This document shows positions 59,196 to 64,000 of a DNA stretch of 64,000 nt, piece by piece. The position numbers and the translations under genes were made by a program. The notes under the pieces were generated by a model. The model saw nothing but the letters and a program-made list of their open reading frames with translations, made no database searches and was not told where the DNA came from. Each line of letters opens with the position of its first letter. Positions within the stretch are counted from its first letter, which is position 1. Source of the stretch: Duganella radicis (GTDB lineage: Bacteria > Pseudomonadota > Gammaproteobacteria > Burkholderiales > Burkholderiaceae_D); contig NZ_WNKY01000002.1 in assembly GCF_009720825.1 (NCBI RefSeq), positions 62,001-126,000 of the forward strand, in the 5' to 3' direction.

Positions 59196-60086
59196 GTGAT
59201 TTCGCTCAAACAGTTTAAATACTTCGTAGAGATCGTGGAGGCCGGCAGTTATTCGCGCGCGGCCGAGAAGCTGTTCATCGCCCAGTCGGCGCTGAGCCGG
59301 CAAATCAAGGAACTGGAAGACGAACTGCAAACGCCGCTGCTGATGCGCGACGCCCGCCAGTTCGAACTGACGCCGGCCGGCCAGCTGTTCTTCGAACGCG
59401 GCAAGCGCATTCTGGAGGACATCGACGACACGCTGGTGCAGGCGCGCCATGTGGGCAAAGGCGCGCAAGGCGTGATCCGCTTGCAGCATTCCAGTTCGGT
59501 GATCCTGACGCCGCGCATCAGCAACGCGCTGGCGCAGACGCTGGACGAACATCCGGGTGTAACGCTGGACCTGTCGATGCTGCCGTCGGAAAACCAGACG
59601 CTGGAAATTGAAGAAGGCCGCGCCGATATCGGGCTGCTGCGCCTGCCCACCTTGCGCCGCCATCCGCACATCCAGGTGCGCGAGATCGGCAGCGAGCGAC
59701 TGATGGTGGCGGTGCCGCGGCACTCGCCGCTGGCCGCGTTGGACAACGTCGATCTGGCCGACCTGAGCGAGCAAGCCTTCATCTCCATCCCGCACAAGGA
59801 CCGTGGCGGCTTGAGCTACCTGGTGGCCAATCTGTGCCTGGAACAGGGCTTCTTCCCCAAGCCGGCGCGCGCGCTGTCGCGCAAATCCTCGCAACTGAAT
59901 CTGATTGAGGCGGGACTCGGCATCGCCATCGTCCCTGAATGCATGCGCCTGACCGCGCCGGCCGGCGTGCACTTCGTTACACTCTCGCATGGCAGCCTGC
60001 TCACCACCGTCGGCCTGGCCACCCGCCGCGAGGCCGACCCGCTGGTCACCGCCTTTGCCGATGCGCTGGTAGGCAAGCTGGGCTAA
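59196..60086 (+). CDS. LysR-family transcriptional regulator
   Basis: 296 residues from GTG 59196. Seen: N-terminal HTH (LKQFKYFVEIVEAGSYSRAAEKLFIAQSALSRQIKELEDELQTPLLMRDARQFELTPAGQLFFERG) and the substrate-binding domain with GLLRLP, MVAVPRHSPLA and IEAGLGIAIVPEC. Expected to activate a nearby metabolic gene in response to an aromatic or organic acid ligand; the target is not clear because the divergent region holds only the 33-aa gene and the broken synthetase. Its end overlaps the convergent DUF421 gene by 4 bp. Confidence 0.92.
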   Translation: MISLKQFKYFVEIVEAGSYSRAAEKLFIAQSALSRQIKELEDELQTPLLMRDARQFELTPAGQLFFERGKRILEDIDDTLVQARHVGKGAQGVIRLQHSSSVILTPRISNALAQTLDEHPGVTLDLSMLPSENQTLEIEEGRADIGLLRLPTLRRHPHIQVREIGSERLMVAVPRHSPLAALDNVDLADLSEQAFISIPHKDRGGLSYLVANLCLEQGFFPKPARALSRKSSQLNLIEAGLGIAIVPECMRLTAPAGVHFVTLSHGSLLTTVGLATRREADPLVTAFADALVGKLG

Positions 60087-60547
60087 CTTTTCTTTTCCAG
60101 CACCGTGATGCTGCCATCGGCTTCCAGAAAAATGCATTTAGCTTTATCGAGCTCCACATTCGCTTCGCGCAAGGCCTGCTGGACATCGCTGACGGCGATG
60201 CGGTTCTGCTTCAGGATGTGATGGTAGATCTGGCCGTCGCGGCCGAGCAGCACGCTTTCGCCATCGATCATGGCGGCCAGCTTGTCGCTGCGCGAGGATA
60301 GCCAGGCCAGCAGTATGTTGAGGGCAATCAGGGTGGAAGCGATCAGCAGGCCGCCGGCCACCGAATCGTCGCCGCCGGACAGGGAGTTGGACACGGCTTC
60401 GCTGAGCAGCATCACCACCAGCAAATCGAAGGGCGTGAACTGCCCTACCGTGCGCTTGCCCGACACGCGCACCAGCACTAGCAGCGCGCAATACACAATC
60501 ACGCCGCGCAGGATGAATTCCCACCACGGCAAACTCAGATCAAACAT
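60083..60547 (-). CDS. DUF421 (YetF-like) membrane protein
   Basis: 154 residues. Seen: two to three N-terminal membrane helices, RVSGKRTVGQFTPFDLLVVMLLSEAVSNSLSGGDDSV, the DUF421 signature with the R-x-x-G-K-R motif, and a short soluble C-terminal domain (VLLGRDGQIYHHILKQNRIAVSDVQQALREAN). Shorter than the Bacillus YetF proteins (about 220). Function unknown; the family may act in cell-surface or spore stress. Its ribosome binding site lies in a strong hairpin. Confidence 0.9.
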   Translation of the reverse strand: MFDLSLPWWEFILRGVIVYCALLVLVRVSGKRTVGQFTPFDLLVVMLLSEAVSNSLSGGDDSVAGGLLIASTLIALNILLAWLSSRSDKLAAMIDGESVLLGRDGQIYHHILKQNRIAVSDVQQALREANVELDKAKCIFLEADGSITVLEKKS

Positions 60548-60571
60548 GGAGGCTCCCCGGAAGAGCCTCCA
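60547..60571 (-). promoter_or_regulatory. Hairpin enclosing the DUF421 ribosome binding site
   Basis: A 9-bp stem (60547-60555 and 60563-60571) with a 7-nt loop. On the minus strand its 3' arm is GAGCCTCC directly before and touching the ATG at 60547, so Shine-Dalgarno bases (GGGGAG) are split between loop and stem. It may block translation until melted, or act as the terminator of the upstream KGG gene. Confidence 0.45.
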
Positions 60572-60618
60572 CGGTACTACTTCGTCACGCGCAATTATGT
60601 ACGCGCACTAACGCTGCA

Positions 60619-61002
60619 TCAACGGTCGTTCTTGTGGCTTTGACGGCCGGCTTCCGCGTGCTGTTCCGGCGTGCCGCCACGGGTGCCGCCCGACGAGCCG
60701 GCGTTGTTGCCGCTGCCGCCGCGCGAACCCGAGCCGCCGCCGCTTTGCTTGCTGCTGCCGGAACTGCTGCCGCTTTGCTGGTTGCCGTCGTTCTTGTGGC
60801 TCATGCTGCCGGCACGGCGCGCTTCTTCCGAAGTGAATTCGTGCGCATTGCCGGAAGCATGGGCGGCGCGACCGCCTTCCGAAGCGATTTCGCGTTGACG
60901 GTCAGGGTCCATCGAAGCGAAGCCGCGGTTGCTGGTGTCGCTTTGCTGGTTGTTACCTTTACCGCCTTGATTACCTTGGTTACCTTGATTCGAGCTGGCC
61001 AT
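60619..61002 (-). CDS. KGG-domain stress-induced protein (con-10-like)
   Basis: 127 residues, AAGGAGA upstream. Seen: the KGG-type segment NRGFASMDPDRQREIASEGGRAAH (about residues 25-48), a related second copy SSEEARRAGSMSHKN, and a Gly/Ser-rich, low-complexity C-terminal half. Such small hydrophilic proteins are induced by starvation, desiccation or osmotic stress. The upstream region holds a degenerate tandem TCCTAC pair. Confidence 0.85.
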   Translation of the reverse strand: MASSNQGNQGNQGGKGNNQQSDTSNRGFASMDPDRQREIASEGGRAAHASGNAHEFTSEEARRAGSMSHKNDGNQQSGSSSGSSKQSGGGSGSRGGSGNNAGSSGGTRGGTPEQHAEAGRQSHKNDR

Positions 61003-61083
61003 GATATGGTCTCCTTAAGAGGTTGATCCCGGTGCCGTATGCATCAGGGGAGTGGCCATCGTAAAGCCGGCACGACAGAGCGT

Positions 61084-61113
61084 GTAGAGCGATACGGCCG
61101 TCCGTGCGTAGGA
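61084..61113 (-). promoter_or_regulatory. TCCTAC-N18-CTCTAC pair upstream of the KGG gene
   Basis: Minus strand TCCTAC at 61113-61108, followed by 18 bp and CTCTAC at 61089-61084. This resembles the exact TCCTAC-N17-TCCTAC arrangement before the small gene at 3345 and the dehydrogenase gene at 41497. The second box is imperfect and the spacing is one base longer. Confidence 0.35.
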
Positions 61114-61245
61114 CTTTCCTTGCTTCTTCAAACTCGTAGTCACATACTGCTCAGCCAGCAAGTTGCGCCGACGGCGGGCGAACCGGGCGACTGCTGACGT
61201 CGACGTATGGCACACTGCTGCTATCCGAGACAGACAGGAATCAGC

Positions 61246-62238
61246 ATGAGCGCCGGACCAGACGAACAAGATCCGCCCCCACAGGCGCAGCAGCGCCGCG
61301 CCTCCGACCACGGCGAGCGCCGCAAGCAGGACCGCAAGACCCGCCATGACAACGGCACCCCGCGCTACCTCGATCCGGGCGACACCGTGTTCAGCCTGTG
61401 GGGCCGCGTCATCATGGCGCGCTACCGGCGCATCGCGGCCGCCGCCACGCGCCACATCATCCAGCGCCCGCTGCACATCGGCGTCTCGGCCCGCATCTTC
61501 CATCCCGAGCCCGGCGCCACCGGCCTGCGCAGCAAGAACCTGCAATATCTGGAAGAGTCGATCGCCCAATGGGTGATGTCGCGCGACGTGCTGGTGTTCA
61601 TGATCCCGACGGTCAACACCGAAGGCTTGCTGCATCCGTCCAACATCCGCCTGCGCGACTACGCCAAGCACCTGGACGGCCTGGTGCTGCAAGGCGGCGC
61701 CGACGTCTCGCCGCAAAGCTATTCGGAAGTGCCGACCCGGCCCGAATGGTCGGGCGATCGCGCGCGCGATATGTACGAGCTGGAGCTGCTGCACGAATTC
61801 GTCGAGGCCGGCAAGCCGGTGCTGGGCATTTGTCGTGGTTGCCAGCTGATCAACGTTGCCTTCGGCGGCACGCTGTATCAGGACATCGCCACCGACGTGC
61901 CGGAATCGCTGGCCCACGTCAACGACGAGTACGACCGCAACCGCCACGAAATCAGCTTCCCGGCCGGCTCATCGCTGGCGCAGATGTTCCGCGGCCGCCA
62001 GACCGGCCTGGTCAACTCCATCCACCACCAGGCGGTGAAAACGCTGGGGCGCGACATGTCGGTCGAGGCGCTGTCGGTGCCGGACAATATGATCGAGGCG
62101 ATCCGCTACCGCAAGGCGCCGTTCGTCATGGGCCTGCAATGGCATCCGGAATTCCACCGCGCCGGCGGGGTGGAGCTGTTGGACTGCACTGGCATTCTCG
62201 ACAACTTCCTGCGCGTGGCGCGCGAGACACGCTTCTAA
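61246..62238 (+). CDS. Class I glutamine amidotransferase-like protein (peptidase C26)
   Basis: 330 residues from ATG 61246 (AGGAA upstream). Seen: a C26-type core with IGVSARIFHPEPGATGLRSKNLQYLEESIAQWVM, LDGLVLQGGADVSP, the nucleophile elbow VLGICRGCQLINVAFGGTLYQD (Cys) and the catalytic His in GLQWHPEFH. Relatives include gamma-glutamyl-GABA hydrolase (PuuD). An N-terminal basic, charged extension of about 55 residues is unlike PuuD. The YbdK-like ligase lies nearby in opposite orientation, so gamma-glutamyl metabolism is a common theme. Confidence 0.86.
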   Translation: MSAGPDEQDPPPQAQQRRASDHGERRKQDRKTRHDNGTPRYLDPGDTVFSLWGRVIMARYRRIAAAATRHIIQRPLHIGVSARIFHPEPGATGLRSKNLQYLEESIAQWVMSRDVLVFMIPTVNTEGLLHPSNIRLRDYAKHLDGLVLQGGADVSPQSYSEVPTRPEWSGDRARDMYELELLHEFVEAGKPVLGICRGCQLINVAFGGTLYQDIATDVPESLAHVNDEYDRNRHEISFPAGSSLAQMFRGRQTGLVNSIHHQAVKTLGRDMSVEALSVPDNMIEAIRYRKAPFVMGLQWHPEFHRAGGVELLDCTGILDNFLRVARETRF

Positions 62239-62266
62239 GAAAAACGATGCCACAAATAAATGTATT

Positions 62267-62295
62267 TTGATTGAATGGCATCACAGGTGTAGACT
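62267..62295 (+). promoter_or_regulatory. Putative sigma70 promoter of the periplasmic binding protein gene
   Basis: TTGATT (62267-62272), 17-bp spacer, TAGACT (62290-62295); both 4/6 matches. A start near 62302 leaves a 22-nt leader containing GGATGG. Confidence 0.4.
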
Positions 62296-62323
62296 GGCGG
62301 TCTCGCAAATCCGGATGGCCCCC

Positions 62324-63046
62324 ATGAGATGCTTCGCCGTACTCGCCACAAGCCTGATGCTGACCTCGCTGCCCAGCCTGGCGGACGACGTCATCCATGT
62401 GTCGTACAGCGAACGCCCGCCCTACCTGCTGCCGCAGCCCGACGGCTCGCCTGCGGGCCTGACCGGCGCGCCCGCCGTGGCGGCCTTCAAGGCGGCCGGC
62501 ATCCCGGTCGAATGGCTCAAGGTACCAAGCAACCGTCAACTGGCCTTGGTGAAAGATCCGCATGGGCTGAATTGCACCGTAGGCTGGTTCGCCATGCCGG
62601 AGCGCTCGATGTACGCCAAATTCACCAAGCCGATTTACCGCGACAAAAGCTGGATGCTGCTGACCAACGCCGGCTTTGCCGCGCGCGGCATCACCAGCAT
62701 GGGCGAGCTGGCGGCGCACTCCGATATCCGCGTGCTGGTGAAGGACAATTTCTCGTACGCCGGCCTGGATAAATTCATCCAGAAATGGCAGCCGGTGGTG
62801 GCCGTGTCCACCGCCCCCACCGTCAAGATGATCCAGTCGGTGGCCAAGGGCGCGGTGGACATGATGTTCGTCTCGGAAGAGGAAGGCAACTACATCCTCA
62901 AGCACGAAGCCGGCGAACTCTCCGCCAACTTGCGACTGCTGTCACTGAAAGACATGCCGCGCGGCCCCGAGCGCCACATCATGTGCAGCAAGGCTGTGCC
63001 GGACGAGATCATCAACCGCCTCAACAAGGCCATCACCTTCAAGTAA
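62324..63046 (+). CDS. Periplasmic amino-acid-binding-like (SBP_bac_3) protein
   Basis: 240 residues from ATG 62324. Seen: signal peptide (MRCFAVLATSLMLTSLPSLA), then the SBP_bac_3-like VIHVSYSERPPYLLPQPDGSPAGLTGAPAVAAFKAAGIPVEWLKVPSNRQLALV and LNCTVGWFAMPERSMYAKFTKPIYRDKSWMLL. No transporter permease or ATPase is adjacent, so it is an orphan sensor or scavenging receptor, as often seen in Oxalobacteraceae. Its stop abuts the convergent YbdK-type gene. Confidence 0.84.
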   Translation: MRCFAVLATSLMLTSLPSLADDVIHVSYSERPPYLLPQPDGSPAGLTGAPAVAAFKAAGIPVEWLKVPSNRQLALVKDPHGLNCTVGWFAMPERSMYAKFTKPIYRDKSWMLLTNAGFAARGITSMGELAAHSDIRVLVKDNFSYAGLDKFIQKWQPVVAVSTAPTVKMIQSVAKGAVDMMFVSEEEGNYILKHEAGELSANLRLLSLKDMPRGPERHIMCSKAVPDEIINRLNKAITFK

Positions 63047-64000
63047 TCAGGCGCCGCGGAAGCGCTGAATGGCGGCGTCGACCACGCCCTCCACACTGCC
63101 GCTGCGCTCAAACTGCTGGCGCAGATAGTGGGCGTCGCTGCCCTCGTGCGTGACCTGCACCAGATGATGCAGGCCGGCGCTGCTGCCCAGCGCCACGCCG
63201 TGCGGCTCCATCTTGCGCAGTGTGGTCAGGATGTCCTCGCGCAGCGACAGACTCTCGTAGGTTTTCGGATGAACGACGGTGCCGTCCAGGCCAAAGCGGC
63301 AAGCCTGGAAACGGTTGTAGTTGTAGACCAGGTAATCGTCTTCCGCCGGCGGCTCCTCGCGCCGCTCCAGCAGATAACGGCACAGCGCTTGCAGATACAC
63401 CGCCAGCGCCGCCGCCCGCTCCACCGTCAACGGCGTGTCGCACACGCGCAGCTCGATGGTGCCGTATTCCGGCTTGGGGCGGATGTCCCAGTAAAAGTCC
63501 TTCATGCTCTTGATCACGCCGGTATGCTCCATCTTGGCGAAGTACTCGTGCTCGAAGGTGTGCCAGCTTTGCGTGAACGGCGCGCGTCCGCTCATCGGGA
63601 AGGCGAACACGGAATTCAGCCGCGCCGAATTGAACAGCGTGTCATTGCCCTGCACGTACGGCGACGACGACGACAGCGCAATGAAGTGCGGCACGTAGCG
63701 GCTTAACGAGTGCAACAGGAACAGCGCATCGTCGCCCGAGGCGCAGCCGATGTGTACGTGCTGGCCGAAGATGGTGAACTGCTTGGCCAGATAACCATAC
63801 AGCTCCGACACTTCCTTGAAGCGCGGCTTGGAAAAGATACGGCGGTCCGCCCATTTCTGGAACGGGTGCGTGCCGCCGCCGCAGATGCCGATATTGAGCT
63901 GCTCGCCGGCCTGCACCAACGTATCGCGGATCACCTGTAACTGCTTCACCAGCTCGGTGTGATTGGTGTGCACGTCGCTGTTAATTTCGATCATGCTCTC
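63047..64000 (-). CDS. YbdK-type carboxylate-amine ligase (glutamate-cysteine ligase 2 family), partial
   Basis: The visible 318 codons run off the right edge; the full protein is usually about 370 residues, so roughly the first 55 are missing, and the first ATG seen (63994) is internal. Seen: [61 protein letters not shown], and [35 protein letters not shown], diagnostic of the GCS2 family. E. coli YbdK has weak gamma-glutamate-cysteine ligase activity; its true substrates are unclear. Confidence 0.92.
   Translation of the reverse strand, partial: ESMIEINSDVHTNHTELVKQLQVIRDTLVQAGEQLNIGICGGGTHPFQKWADRRIFSKPRFKEVSELYGYLAKQFTIFGQHVHIGCASGDDALFLLHSLSRYVPHFIALSSSSPYVQGNDTLFNSARLNSVFAFPMSGRAPFTQSWHTFEHEYFAKMEHTGVIKSMKDFYWDIRPKPEYGTIELRVCDTPLTVERAAALAVYLQALCRYLLERREEPPAEDDYLVYNYNRFQACRFGLDGTVVHPKTYESLSLREDILTTLRKMEPHGVALGSSAGLHHLVQVTHEGSDAHYLRQQFERSGSVEGVVDAAIQRFRGA

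Noticed and set aside
1..64000. tRNA, rRNA, CRISPR or insertion sequences
   Set aside because: I read both strands for clover-leaf or GTTCRA-type arms, spacer-repeat periodicity and transposase motifs and found none that held up; the Rpn protein is the only mobility-related gene.

Overview
The window is a GC-rich chromosomal segment of a betaproteobacterium, most likely an Oxalobacteraceae member (Duganella/Massilia/Janthinobacterium type). This placement is inferred from gene content and codon use: a phasin, KGG-type stress proteins, a TRAP-linked malonate decarboxylase operon, an OFA-family transporter and propeller-type sensor kinases. I saw no rRNA, tRNA, CRISPR array, insertion sequence or prophage.

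Left part (1-5.4 kb): the end of a hybrid sensor kinase (REC-Hpt), a DHA2-type MFS pump, a flavodoxin-fold oxidoreductase, a small hydrophilic protein, a XRE-cupin regulator overlapping a GNAT gene, and an HD-domain hydrolase.

The standout is a leftward cluster at 5.4-15.2 kb. It encodes a double-glycine-leader precursor with a Gly/Asp-rich tail, an HlyD-type adaptor, a C39-peptidase ABC exporter, a protein made of two HlyC-like acyltransferase domains, a SelO-like adenylylating pseudokinase, a GH13 alpha-amylase-family enzyme and a GT-B glycosyltransferase. The exporter plus the HlyC-like/SelO-like pair resembles the modification and export core of siderophore-conjugated class IIb microcins (MceI/MceJ, MchD/MchC). 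Here the siderophore enzymes are replaced by alpha-glucan-type enzymes. I infer a new kind of post-translationally conjugated, possibly glycosylated, secreted peptide. A TraB/GumN-family gene lies just upstream.

16.5-24.6 kb is rich in signalling: two NarL-type regulators around a soluble histidine kinase, an isochorismatase-like hydrolase, a 1006-aa beta-propeller sensor kinase, and a REC-PAS protein flanked by two matching palindromes. 25-28.7 kb carries a split chromate transporter, an exported amidohydrolase and a YceI protein.

28.9-39.4 kb is a sulfur-scavenging island. ssuEADCB runs leftward; a divergent operon runs rightward with an SfnB-type flavoprotein, a MetNIQ transporter and an NtaA/SnaA/DszA-type monooxygenase. 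A serine O-acetyltransferase follows on the other strand. The monooxygenase gene ends inside a 30-bp inverted repeat.

43-53 kb is a malonate catabolic locus: a GntR/FCD regulator, a three-gene TRAP transporter and mdcACDEGBH, mostly translationally coupled. The divergent promoters and a TGTATACA operator are visible. The right end (53-64 kb) holds trxC, an Rpn-family nuclease, a phasin with an FNR-like box upstream, an OFA transporter, a mini flagellar-rod-like protein, an acyl-CoA synthetase gene broken by one in-frame stop, a LysR regulator, DUF421 and KGG proteins, a class I glutamine amidotransferase, a periplasmic binding protein and a truncated YbdK-type ligase.
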